From: Anaerolineae bacterium
Lineage (GTDB): Bacteria > Chloroflexota > Anaerolineae > B4-G1 > SLSP01
Direction of reading: 5' to 3'
DNA length: 64,000 bases
Assembly: GCA_026645815.1 (NCBI GenBank)
Contig: JAPKMR010000017.1
Span: forward strand, 1-64,000
Position 1 is the first letter of the stretch. Each line of letters opens with the position of its first letter. A program made the translations under genes and the position numbers. Of the stretch, positions 1 to 7,774 are shown piece after piece. The notes below the pieces were generated by a model. It was not told where the DNA came from, searched no databases, and saw only the letters and a list, made by a program, of their open reading frames with translations.

Positions 1-30
1 AAAAAATCACTCAAAGAAAGGTATTTGTAT
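1..30 (+). repeat. Truncated copy of the ~117-bp intergenic hairpin element (right end only)
   Basis: The first 30 bases match the right end of the elements at 6738-6853 and 26441-26557 (AAAATCA, then CAAAGAAAGGTATTTG). The left half lies outside the window. The similarity to the 26441 copy continues loosely past GTATTTG, up to the hairpin at 41-78. Confidence 0.7.
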
Positions 31-40
31 CATAATGGTT

Positions 41-78
41 ATTCGAACGCGGCGCCGAGTACGGCGCCGCGTTCGAAT
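41..78. repeat. Perfect hairpin with GGCGCCG-AGTA-CGGCGCC core
   Basis: Two 17-base arms (41-57 and 62-78) are exactly complementary around the loop AGTA. The GGCGCC core and loop recur at 24263-24308 and 26674-26717 with different outer arms. The hairpin lies downstream of the minus-strand exporter operon and could stop transcription, but it has no T-run. Confidence 0.85.
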
Positions 79-142
79 ATTACTCTTCAGACTAAGCCAG
101 GCAAATGTGCTACGGTCGTCGGACGCGCTCCTGCAAATGCCC

Positions 143-277
143 TTATTTGCCGCTGCGAGGAATTCGCACTTGCGGCTTTTGTCCCTTATTGCGAGGGGGA
201 TGTGCCTTGTCATTCAGATTGCGATCTTGCTTCTGCACACGATCAAAGGTCGTGTGCTCTCGTTTTTTACGACTCAT
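143..277 (-). CDS. Small, very basic protein of 44 residues, unknown function
   Basis: An ATG at 277 follows AGAAGGAG at a 6-base spacing, which is among the better ribosome binding sites in the region. The frame stays open to TAA at 143-145. The product starts MSRKKREHTTFDRVQKQD and ends in PQVRIPRSGK. Lys, Arg and His dominate, there is no Cys, and no membrane segment is visible. It starts 33 bases after the stop of the ABC exporter gene on the same strand, so it is probably the last gene of that operon. I do not recognise the family. A nucleic-acid or ribosome-binding role would fit the charge but is only a guess. A chance open frame remains possible. Confidence 0.5.
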   Translation of the reverse strand: MSRKKREHTTFDRVQKQDRNLNDKAHPPRNKGQKPQVRIPRSGK

Positions 278-310
278 CTTCAACTCCTTCTATGTGGCGT
301 GAGTGTGCCG

Positions 311-2128
311 CTATGCCGTACCGACCGCCTGGTAAACGCCATATTGCTGCTCCAGCGACCGGCGGAATTGCCGCGTGTACAGATCATAGTAAGCGCCGCG
401 CTGCTGAATCAGTTCACGATGCGTGCCCACTTCCATGATATGCCCGTTCTGGATCACCAGAATGCGGTCCGCGCTCTTGATAGTCGAGAGACGATGCGCA
501 ATCACCACACTCGTGCGACCCGCCATCACCGCTGCCATTCCTTGCTGAATGTGCGCCTCGGTCAGTGTGTCCACCGAACTCGTCGCCTCATCCATGATGA
601 GCACATCCGGGTCTGCCAGCACCGCTCGCGCCAGGCTGATGAGCTGCTTCTGTCCGACAGAGAGCAATACACCGCCCTCGCCCACCTGCTCCTCATAGCC
701 ATGCTCCATCTCAGAAATGAAATCGTGCGCACGCGCGATGCGCGCCGCCTCTTCCACCTCAGCATCCGTTGCATCAAGCCGTCCGTAGCGGATGTTCTCC
801 CGCAACGTGCCGGAGAACAGGTGCGGAGTCTGCAGCACCATTCCAATGTGCGACTGAATCCCATGCTGGGTCAGCTCCGTATAGTCTTTACCATCAATCA
901 GAATTCTCCCAGCAGTCGGTTCGTAGAAACGGCACAGCAGGTTGACGATAGTAGATTTGCCGCCGCCCGTCGGTCCGACAATGGCGATGTGCTCACCCGG
1001 CGCGATGTGCAGGTTGAAGTGCTCCAACACCGCCTTGCCAGCCTCGTAGTGAAAGCTCACATTCTCAAAGGCAATGCTGCCGCGAATGTTGCCCGGTTCT
1101 CCCGCCCCCTCACGGTCCAGCACATCAGGCTTCGAGTCAATGAGCGAGAACACCCGCTCCGCAGAAGCCACGCTGTGTTGCATCTCAGCATACACCCGCG
1201 CCAGGTCTTGCAGGGGCCACATCATGAACGTCAGGTAGGAAAGGAAAGCCTGAATCCCACCGATGGTCAGGCCTGCGATCCGTACCTGGAAACCACCGTA
1301 CCAGATGATGGCGCCGACTCCCAATGCGCCGACCAGCTGCACCAACGGCAGAAACAGCGCCGAGAGCCATGCGACGCGGTAAGCGGCGCGGTACATGTTC
1401 GATGTCTTCTCCCCAAACTCGTTCAGGTTCTGCTTCTCGCGAACCAGCGCCTTCACCACGCGAACCCCGGAGATATTCTCGTTGTATGCTCCCGTGATAA
1501 TCGAGTTCAACTTACGCATCTGACGGTATTCCGTGAGAATGCGCTTTTTGAAGTAGAAGGTGATCACACCCATGATGGGCAGAATCACGGCAACGACAAG
1601 CGCCAGTTTCCAGTTGATGATCGCCATGAAAATCATGGAGGTGATGATGTTCAACACCGCCCACGTCGAATCCACGATCCCCCAGGTCACCAGCTGCGCA
1701 ATGCGCTCAGAGTCGGAGGTTACGCGCGACATGATCCAACCCACCGGCGTTCGGTCAAAGTACGAGAACGACAGTTCCTGTAAGTGATTGAAGGCTTTGC
1801 GACGCATATCATACTGCACTCGCTCGCCCAAGACGCCCGCCAAGTAGATGAAGACAAACACCGTTATCGCCTGCAACAGCGCCATCCCGCCATACATCGT
1901 CAGCAGCTGAAGCAGATGGGGCACGTTACCCACGGCGATGCCTTCGTCAATGATGCGCTTGCTCAGGTAGGTGAAGTACGAATCCATGATCGAGGTGCCG
2001 GCAATCATCACCACAAAGCCCACCACCCAGTGCCAGTAGGGCTTCACCTGTTCGAGAATGCGCAGCATCACTTTGCCGTTGAGCTGCGCCGTGAAATCTT
2101 GTTCTTGAAATTCATCGTAGTCAGACAT
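311..2128 (-). CDS. ABC exporter half-transporter (subunit with degenerate signature motif)
   Basis: This 605-residue protein has an N-terminal ABC exporter membrane domain (about residues 30-325, six helices) and a C-terminal ATPase. Visible ATPase motifs are Walker A GPTGGGKST (385-393), signature LSVGQ instead of LSGGQ (489-493), Walker B VLIMDE with the catalytic Glu (about 509-514) and H-loop IAHRLST (His544). It follows the gene at 2317-4239, and together they should form one heterodimeric exporter. Its Walker B is canonical and its signature is not, whereas the partner shows the reverse. That is the pattern of BmrCD/TM287-288-type exporters with one catalytic and one degenerate ATP site. 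The linked acetyltransferases and leader peptide suggest drug efflux; the substrate is not deducible. Gap 2129-2316 holds only a GAAGACCGG/CCGGTCTTC inverted repeat. Confidence 0.95.
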   Translation of the reverse strand: MSDYDEFQEQDFTAQLNGKVMLRILEQVKPYWHWVVGFVVMIAGTSIMDSYFTYLSKRIIDEGIAVGNVPHLLQLLTMYGGMALLQAITVFVFIYLAGVLGERVQYDMRRKAFNHLQELSFSYFDRTPVGWIMSRVTSDSERIAQLVTWGIVDSTWAVLNIITSMIFMAIINWKLALVVAVILPIMGVITFYFKKRILTEYRQMRKLNSIITGAYNENISGVRVVKALVREKQNLNEFGEKTSNMYRAAYRVAWLSALFLPLVQLVGALGVGAIIWYGGFQVRIAGLTIGGIQAFLSYLTFMMWPLQDLARVYAEMQHSVASAERVFSLIDSKPDVLDREGAGEPGNIRGSIAFENVSFHYEAGKAVLEHFNLHIAPGEHIAIVGPTGGGKSTIVNLLCRFYEPTAGRILIDGKDYTELTQHGIQSHIGMVLQTPHLFSGTLRENIRYGRLDATDAEVEEAARIARAHDFISEMEHGYEEQVGEGGVLLSVGQKQLISLARAVLADPDVLIMDEATSSVDTLTEAHIQQGMAAVMAGRTSVVIAHRLSTIKSADRILVIQNGHIMEVGTHRELIQQRGAYYDLYTRQFRRSLEQQYGVYQAVGTA

Positions 2129-2316
2129 TGTGTAACTCCAGTGTCAAAATTGGAAACTCCATAGCACCCTTCGGTTGATAGCGGCTGTTTAAACAGCCTC
2201 GCCACTTCTGGCTCGACCGAAGACCGGCGACCGGAAACCGTAGCGTTTAAGGCCATTGCAGTCGTCAGTCTCCGGTCTTCCGTCAATCAACCCTGATGTG
2301 CACCAGTAAGCGTGGC

Positions 2317-4239
2317 TCATGCTGCCAGCGCTACTTCTTTCTCCACTTCTTCTTCGATCCGCGCCTGAATCTGGTAAATCTCCCGGTAGAGACCATCCTC
2401 CTGGATGAGATCATCGTGCACGCCCTGCTGGACGATGCGCCCGCGGTCGAGCACCAGAATCCAATCCGCTCGCATCACCGTCTGAATGCGGTGTGCAATC
2501 ACGAAGGTGGTCCGGTTCTCCATCAACCGCTCCAGGGCTGCCTCGATCTGCATTTCGGTATCGGTATCCACCGAAGATGTAGCGTCGTCCATCACCAGGA
2601 TGCGCGGGTTCTTGAGCAACGTCCGGGCAATCGCCACACGCTGCCGCTGCCCGCCGGAAAGGGTGACGCCTTTCTCCCCAACGAGGGTGTCATAGCCCTG
2701 CGGGAAGGAGAGAATCACATCGTGAATCGCCGCTGCTTGTGCCGCCGCAATCACTTCGGCTTCCGTCACCTCGCGCCCGGTGCCATAGGCAATGTTGTCA
2801 CGAATCGAGCGTGAGAACAGGAACGGTTCCTGCTCTACAATGCCGATCTGCTGCCGCAACAGCACACGCGAGTACTCAGTGAGTTCCTTACCATCCAGGG
2901 TGATGTGCCCACTCTGATAATCATAGAAACGCAGCAACAGGTTGACGATACTGGTCTTGCCCGAACCGGTCGAACCGAGCAACGCGATGGTCTGACCCGG
3001 CTCAACGCTGAAGGAGATATCGTGAAGCACCTCAACCAGCTTAGGCTCTGCCGACGGACCCTTGCCATTACCCTTGGAGGTGTCCTCTTGGGGTACTACG
3101 GGCTGATAGGCGAAACTTACATGGTCGAAGACCAGATTTCCTTGCATCAAGCTTTCCCCTGTGGGGGCAAGTCCACCTTCGATATCCTCACGGTCCTCGG
3201 CGATGATATCCGCCACACGTCCAAAGGAGACCAGACCTCGGGATACATCCACGATCAAGCGTCCCAGGTTGCGCAAGGGCCAGACGATCCAGATGATCAT
3301 GCCGGTGATTGCCAGGTATGTGCCCAACGTGAGCTCGCCCCTTGCCGCCATCACCGCCCCCGTTCCGATCACGATCAGAGTCTGCGCCGAGCACAGAATA
3401 TCAGAAAGGGGCCAGTAGAGCGAGTGCATCATGGTCAGCTTCTTGCCGCGCTTGTACTTCTCGTAGTTTTGCTCCTCGAACTTGTCAATCTCATAGCGCT
3501 GGCGGGCGAAAGCCTTCACCACGCGCACCCCCATCAGGTTTTCCTGAAGCGTCGTCGAAAGTGTGGCTTCCTGTTCCTGATAAGCTTCATACGCCTTTGA
3601 TACACGCCCGAAGAAGAGATACGACATGATGATCACGGCGGGCATAACGATGATTGAAAGCCAGGCCAGGTTGCTGCTCAACCGCATCATCATGCTGAAG
3701 TTGATCGCAAAGAGCGCCACGATTCGACCGATGCCGATGGCTTGATCGGCATAGAAGCGCCGCACGGCGTCCACGTCCGAAGTCGCCCGCGAGATCAGCT
3801 CGCCAGTCTTGGCATGATCGTGATAGGTAAACGACAGCCGTTGAATGTGATCATAGAGATAGTTGCGCAAACGCAACGTGATACCCTCGGAGGCTCTGGC
3901 TGACCAGACGCCCCGCAGGTACGAAAACAACCCTTCTGCGCCGGCTAAGCCGACGAAGCCGAATGCCAACCAGGGCAACCACTCCAGGTGCATACCTTCG
4001 GTCAGCACGTCATCTACGACAACCTGCAAGAGCATGTAGGTAGCAGTTCGTGCTGCCGCCCCTAGCGCCACGCTGATCAACGCGCCCAGGTAAACCCAGT
4101 GATAGCCCGTCATCATGCGCCACAAGCCCACCGCGCGATTCTTGTTGACAGTCTGCTTCAGGTCAAAAGCCAGCTCTTTCATGGTTCGTTGTTCCAGTTT
4201 ATCACTCGTTAGTTTCAGTTGTAGTGTGTCCTGTGCCAT
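2317..4239 (-). CDS. ABC exporter half-transporter (subunit with Asp in place of the Walker B Glu)
   Basis: This is a 640-residue ABC exporter half-molecule: membrane domain at about residues 45-345, ATPase at 370-620. Motifs: Walker A GSTGSGKT (422-429), canonical signature LSGGQ (527-531), Walker B ILVMDD with Asp552 where the catalytic Glu is expected, and H-loop His583. The non-canonical Walker B would face the LSVGQ of the downstream subunit, giving one dead site. The other site would combine this LSGGQ with the partner's Glu. A 20-residue insert precedes the ATPase (about 380-400). The start at 4239 is supported by GGAAGGAG 13 bases upstream and overlaps the end of the GNAT gene by 38 bases, so translation is probably coupled. 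Met20 (4182) is an alternative start without an obvious binding site. Confidence 0.95.
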   Translation of the reverse strand: MAQDTLQLKLTSDKLEQRTMKELAFDLKQTVNKNRAVGLWRMMTGYHWVYLGALISVALGAAARTATYMLLQVVVDDVLTEGMHLEWLPWLAFGFVGLAGAEGLFSYLRGVWSARASEGITLRLRNYLYDHIQRLSFTYHDHAKTGELISRATSDVDAVRRFYADQAIGIGRIVALFAINFSMMMRLSSNLAWLSIIVMPAVIIMSYLFFGRVSKAYEAYQEQEATLSTTLQENLMGVRVVKAFARQRYEIDKFEEQNYEKYKRGKKLTMMHSLYWPLSDILCSAQTLIVIGTGAVMAARGELTLGTYLAITGMIIWIVWPLRNLGRLIVDVSRGLVSFGRVADIIAEDREDIEGGLAPTGESLMQGNLVFDHVSFAYQPVVPQEDTSKGNGKGPSAEPKLVEVLHDISFSVEPGQTIALLGSTGSGKTSIVNLLLRFYDYQSGHITLDGKELTEYSRVLLRQQIGIVEQEPFLFSRSIRDNIAYGTGREVTEAEVIAAAQAAAIHDVILSFPQGYDTLVGEKGVTLSGGQRQRVAIARTLLKNPRILVMDDATSSVDTDTEMQIEAALERLMENRTTFVIAHRIQTVMRADWILVLDRGRIVQQGVHDDLIQEDGLYREIYQIQARIEEEVEKEVALAA

Positions 4240-5314
4240 TGCCGTTGTTCTTCTCCTTCCCAGGGAGCAATCCCTGAGGACTTTCCCATACAGGTTTGCG
4301 ATAGGTCACAAACTCTTTGACCGTGACAAAGCCCATGCTCTCATACAGCTGTCGGGCGCCGTTGGGGTTCTGGGCATCTACGCCCAATGCCGCCTCGGCC
4401 ATTCCCTGTGCTTTGAGCACCTCAAAGCTGCGCGCGATCAATGCCCGTGCAAGCCCCAGTCTGCGCCAGGGACGACGTACACAGATGGTTTCCGTGTAGC
4501 CCCGCAGTCGCCCGAATACTGTATTCTCCCTATCATCAATGAAGTTGAGAATCATACCGGCTACTTCATCCCCAGCCCAGGCTACCTGCCACAACTCCGG
4601 TGTGAAGATGGGCATTTCCTGCCACTCGCGCAAGTGCTTGAGGCCCCATTCCTCATCGTTATAGCCCCAGTGATCGCGAAAGGCTTCCTGCGCCGCTGCC
4701 CAGATCGTCTCGATTTGCTCTGGTTGCACCGGACGCACCTCCAATCCTGGCGGCAGAGGAATCTGGGGAATATCCTCCAGATTCGCGCGCACCATGGAAT
4801 AGCCATAACGCACCGGTTGGTAACACTCTGCCAACAACAAGCGCGTCCAATCCCGTTCCGTGTTACTAGCCCAAGATTCGAACATCTGAATGGGCGCCTC
4901 GGCTCTCTGTGCCAGGGCAATTCGGCGCAAATGTGCCTCGTTATAGCGAAGCATCGCTTGCCGGATGCCGGATTCACGCCAGTCCGGAACCACCTGCGCA
5001 AAGTGCGCATAGGTCCGCGTTCCGTCATCAAATTGCATCCACCACATTCGCCCGTAGCCAACGACGTACCCGTCAATTTGAGCAAAGAGCATATCCCGGT
5101 AGGGGTCGCAGTTGCTCAGGTAACGATACTGGCGGGCGATATCGTCTTCCGATTCTACCCATTCAAGGTTATCGCACTCCCGCGCCTGGCGGAAGACTTC
5201 CACCATCGCTGGATAATCACTCTCGCCACGAAAACCGCGAAAGACCAACCCTGCAATCGCTGGCGTATCCGCCACCGCAATCGTATCAGTTTGTACTGCT
5301 AATGTCTCTAACAT
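4202..5314 (-). CDS. Tandem-GNAT acetyltransferase
   Basis: A 370-residue protein with two GNAT folds. The N-terminal one looks degenerate. The C-terminal one carries the acetyl-CoA loop as RRPWRRLGLARALI, followed by the usual ALGVDAQNPNGARQLYESMGF ending. The start was placed at ATG 5314, after GAGGG at a 7-base spacing; the longer frame to 5395 would overlap the upstream stop. It sits second in the operon driven from 6721 and resembles the gene before it in layout, so the two probably arose by duplication. GNAT enzymes of this type acetylate small amines or antibiotics. Here the linkage to an efflux pump suggests detoxification, which is inference. Confidence 0.88.
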   Translation of the reverse strand: MLETLAVQTDTIAVADTPAIAGLVFRGFRGESDYPAMVEVFRQARECDNLEWVESEDDIARQYRYLSNCDPYRDMLFAQIDGYVVGYGRMWWMQFDDGTRTYAHFAQVVPDWRESGIRQAMLRYNEAHLRRIALAQRAEAPIQMFESWASNTERDWTRLLLAECYQPVRYGYSMVRANLEDIPQIPLPPGLEVRPVQPEQIETIWAAAQEAFRDHWGYNDEEWGLKHLREWQEMPIFTPELWQVAWAGDEVAGMILNFIDDRENTVFGRLRGYTETICVRRPWRRLGLARALIARSFEVLKAQGMAEAALGVDAQNPNGARQLYESMGFVTVKEFVTYRKPVWESPQGLLPGKEKNNGNGTGHTTTETNE

Positions 5315-5391
5315 GTTCGCACCCTCAAAGTGTGTAACGATTTCCGGAAAGGGGCTTACGACATAGGAAGCCCCTTTCCGCGCTGCAGAAC

Positions 5392-6426
5392 TCACGCGCC
5401 CAGGTCGAGCGTTGCCAGGCTCTCCCCCGGACGCAATTCCTTCTCAAAATTGACATATTGCCGGACCACCTTCATGCCAGCCCGCTCGTAGAGCCGGGTC
5501 GCCCCAGTGAGGCTTTGGGCATCCACACCCAAGCCGACCCGCTGGCGTCCTCGACGCTGAAACTCGCGGAAACTGTGGTGCAGCAGCGCCAATCCCAGCC
5601 CTTGATGTCGCCAGGGGCGCAGCACACCCAATGTGCCGACCCAACCCATCTCAGGGTCCTCCGGAAGATAGCTATGGCACAATGACATCCCGGCAATTTC
5701 CGAGCCAGCCATTGCCACAAACCAGAGCGAAGGATCAAACTCCGGATCATGGTCAATGTGGTGCATCCACTGACGGAAGTCTTCCTCCTCAGGACGCTGC
5801 ACATAGCCCCAATGATCCTTGAAGGCAACCGAAATCGCTCGAATGAGCGCCCGTTCCTCCACGCCGCGCACAAAGGGGCGAATCACAATCCCCTCCGGCA
5901 ACACAGGATCCGGCACGGGACCATCCAGCTCAATTACCATCCGCGAGAAGTAGCGCGCCATGGAGAAACCCTGGATTTCGAACAACTCCTGCGCCAGCAA
6001 ATCGGTGCTCAGAGTCCCTTGCGTCAAGACAACCTGGGTTCCCTCCGGCGCCCGTGAAATCCGTTGGCGCGCGGTGTTTTCAACCCAGCGCAGTAAAGAG
6101 CTCCCAATACCCTGTCCGCGATACTGTGGGTCTACCCGCCCCCAGCAGTACAGGCGCACATAAGGCGCGGTCGCCCAAAACTCAACGTAGCCCACCAGGG
6201 TCCCATCGGAGGCGAAGACCAACCGGGTGTCCTGAGCCAGATCAAAGCCCGGGGATTGCCATTCGTGATCGAGATCCTCGGCCTTGAATTCAGTGTGCCC
6301 AAGCTGCTCCAAAGCACAGCGGTTGAACAAGTCTGCGGCGCTAGCCACATCCCCAAAAGTTGCCGGTCGCACGCTGAAAGACGCTGAAATATCCATAAAT
6401 TCACTTTCACGCTCACTCGTTTTCAT
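5392..6426 (-). CDS. Tandem-GNAT acetyltransferase, first gene of the exporter operon
   Basis: A 344-residue protein with two GNAT domains. The first (about residues 20-165) has an acetyl-CoA loop, DPQYRGQGIGSSLL. The second (about 185-320) has RPWRHQGLGLALL and the typical LGVDAQSLTGATRLYERAGM. Both loops look intact, so both halves may bind acetyl-CoA. The start at ATG 6426 follows GGAGGGGAATT; upstream in-frame Met codons lack a binding site and fall inside the attenuator. The stop lies 77 bases before the next GNAT start. Its substrate cannot be read from sequence. Confidence 0.88.
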   Translation of the reverse strand: MKTSERESEFMDISASFSVRPATFGDVASAADLFNRCALEQLGHTEFKAEDLDHEWQSPGFDLAQDTRLVFASDGTLVGYVEFWATAPYVRLYCWGRVDPQYRGQGIGSSLLRWVENTARQRISRAPEGTQVVLTQGTLSTDLLAQELFEIQGFSMARYFSRMVIELDGPVPDPVLPEGIVIRPFVRGVEERALIRAISVAFKDHWGYVQRPEEEDFRQWMHHIDHDPEFDPSLWFVAMAGSEIAGMSLCHSYLPEDPEMGWVGTLGVLRPWRHQGLGLALLHHSFREFQRRGRQRVGLGVDAQSLTGATRLYERAGMKVVRQYVNFEKELRPGESLATLDLGA

Positions 6427-6461
6427 AATTCCCCTCCATCTAACTGCTCCACCGAACAAAA

Positions 6462-6547
6462 AGGCCGTGGATTGGACCCCCACGGCCTCAAAGAGGAATC
6501 AGAAACAAAAAAAAGGCCGTGGGTTTTGCAGTGACCCACGGCCTTTT
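6462..6547 (-). promoter_or_regulatory. Four-segment transcription attenuator (tandem terminators plus antiterminator)
   Basis: Read on the minus strand, a 14-bp perfect stem (6534-6547 with 6511-6524, 9-base loop) is followed by eight U. A second stem (6480-6488 with 6462-6470) is followed by five U. Both stems use the same GGCCGTGG sequence. Segment 2 (CCCACGGCCT) can therefore also pair perfectly over 10 bp with segment 3 (AGGCCGTGGG), which would disrupt both terminators. It lies between a leader ORF and the first acetyltransferase gene. The 1:2, 3:4 and alternative 2:3 pairing is the layout of trp-type attenuators. Confidence 0.8.
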
Positions 6548-6557
6548 GACATTCAGA

Positions 6558-6659
6558 TTATGTCAACCTTCCGACAGGCGCACTGCGACAAGGTGAGACA
6601 GCTGCGCTACCGAAAACGCGGCTCACCCGTGTCATGAAGAAGGTAAAATTGTTGGTCAC
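6558..6659 (-). CDS. Leader peptide (33 residues) of the acetyltransferase-exporter operon
   Basis: A GTG at 6659 follows AGGAG (6668-6672) at an 8-base spacing, and the frame is open to TAA at 6558-6560. The peptide begins MTNNFTFFMTRVSR, with three Phe in the first eight residues, and ends SAPVGRLT. The promoter at 6694-6721 would start RNA about 15 bases before its binding site. The stop codon is 10 bases before the first attenuator stem. A ribosome held near the end of this ORF would cover segment 1 and favour the antiterminator. No other protein coding is apparent here. It is too short for homology, so the call rests on position, binding site and attenuator. Confidence 0.65.
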   Translation of the reverse strand: MTNNFTFFMTRVSRVFGSAAVSPCRSAPVGRLT

Positions 6660-6693
6660 AGTGCTTACTCCTGATTAGCTTTGAACAGTAATT

Positions 6694-6721
6694 ATTATAC
6701 GCCCACCCCGAAAAATGTCAA
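6694..6721 (-). promoter_or_regulatory. Consensus sigma-70-type promoter of the exporter operon
   Basis: On the minus strand, TTGACA (6716-6721) and TATAAT (6694-6699) are separated by 16 bases. Both hexamers match the housekeeping consensus exactly. Expected RNA start is near 6687, giving a leader of about 260 bases before the acetyltransferase gene. Confidence 0.85.
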
Positions 6722-6737
6722 TAAGTAAAACAATGGG

Positions 6738-6853
6738 GCGTTTCAAAATGGGGGTGAAAATCTCAGGCGCTCCTACAGGGCGCAGGAGAAAGTTGATTTT
6801 TGACGGCGGAGCTTTGCTCCGCCGTCAAAAATCAATCAAAGGAAAGGTATTTG
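6738..6853 (+). repeat. ~117-bp intergenic hairpin element, copy A
   Basis: The copy runs from GCGTTTCAAAATGGGGGTGAAAATC, here written in part, to CAAAGGAAAGGTATTTG. It contains a perfect 20-bp stem with a 3-base loop (6793-6812 and 6816-6835). Related copies are at 26441-26557, 37463-37568 and, without the hairpin, 26938-27001. The rest of the gap to 7003 shows nothing I recognise. Confidence 0.85.
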
Positions 6854-7003
6854 GTGGTCAATTATCTGCCCTGCACCGGTTCGACTTGCACTCATGCTCG
6901 TTTGGGTGAAAATAGGTGACGATAGGCCATACGTGTGCAGACGGTGCACCAACCAGAAGCCTTCGACCAGGTGTAGCGCAGCCTGCATGGAAAGGGGACC
7001 ACA

Positions 7004-7774
7004 GTGAAAATTGACCTCAATTGCGATATGGGTGAGAGCTTTGGACAGTATCATCTTGGCGATGATGCCGCCATGCTCGATATCATCACCTCCGCTAACA
7101 TTGCGTGTGGCTTGCATGCGGGCGACCCACTGGTGATGCGGGAGACTGTGACTAACGCTGCCCGTCGAGGCGTCGCCATCGGAGCGCATCCCGCTTATCC
7201 CGACTTGCAGGGCTTTGGACGGCGCAAGATGCAGATGTCGCCGGCAGAACTGGAAGCCTTTCTCATCTACCAACTGGGGGCGCTGGCGGGCTTCGCGCGG
7301 GCTGCGGGGACGCGACTCGAGCACGTTAAACCGCACGGGGCGCTGTACAATCAAGCTGTCAGCGACCCTGATATCGCCGCAGCTATCGCGCGAGCAGTAA
7401 TGGCCTTCGATCCGGCGCTCATTGTCGTTACCTTGCCCGAATCCGCGCTGCGACTTGCTGCGCTCGGCAGCGGGCTGCGGGTCGCGCTGGAAGGCTTTGC
7501 CGATCGTGCCTATCTGGCAAATGGCACATTGGCGCCCCGCAACCTCCGCGGGGCGGTCATCCATGATCCAGATGTGGCTGCTGCTCGCGCCATCCGCATG
7601 ATTGTGCAAGGGGAGGTTGAAACGCTCGAAGGCGCGGTGATTCCCTTGCGGGTGAATACTATTTGCGTTCACGGCGACACACCCGGCGCGGCGCAGATTG
7701 CCGCACACCTGCGCGAGGCGCTCGAAAGAGCGCAGGTCACACTCATGTCACTGAATAAGGTACTGGAAGGGTGA
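7004..7774 (+). CDS. pxpA: 5-oxoprolinase subunit PxpA (LamB/YcsF family)
   Basis: A 256-residue LamB/YcsF protein with the family opening MKIDLNCDMGESFG and the conserved ACGLHAGDP, GAHPAYPD and HVKPHGALYN segments. In bacteria PxpA works with PxpB and PxpC to open 5-oxoproline to glutamate with ATP, removing a spontaneous damage product of glutamine and glutamate; it acts in the cytoplasm. Start is GTG 7004 after AAGGGGA. The gene overlaps pxpB by 4 bases, and pxpC follows, so the complete enzyme is encoded here as one operon. Length is normal. Confidence 0.95.
   Translation: MKIDLNCDMGESFGQYHLGDDAAMLDIITSANIACGLHAGDPLVMRETVTNAARRGVAIGAHPAYPDLQGFGRRKMQMSPAELEAFLIYQLGALAGFARAAGTRLEHVKPHGALYNQAVSDPDIAAAIARAVMAFDPALIVVTLPESALRLAALGSGLRVALEGFADRAYLANGTLAPRNLRGAVIHDPDVAAARAIRMIVQGEVETLEGAVIPLRVNTICVHGDTPGAAQIAAHLREALERAQVTLMSLNKVLEG

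Noticed and set aside
35-1783. Long open frame (582 codons) on the plus strand across the ABC exporter gene
   Set aside because: It is antisense to a clear ABC transporter with intact motifs, has biased composition and no recognisable domain; it is a shadow of the real gene.
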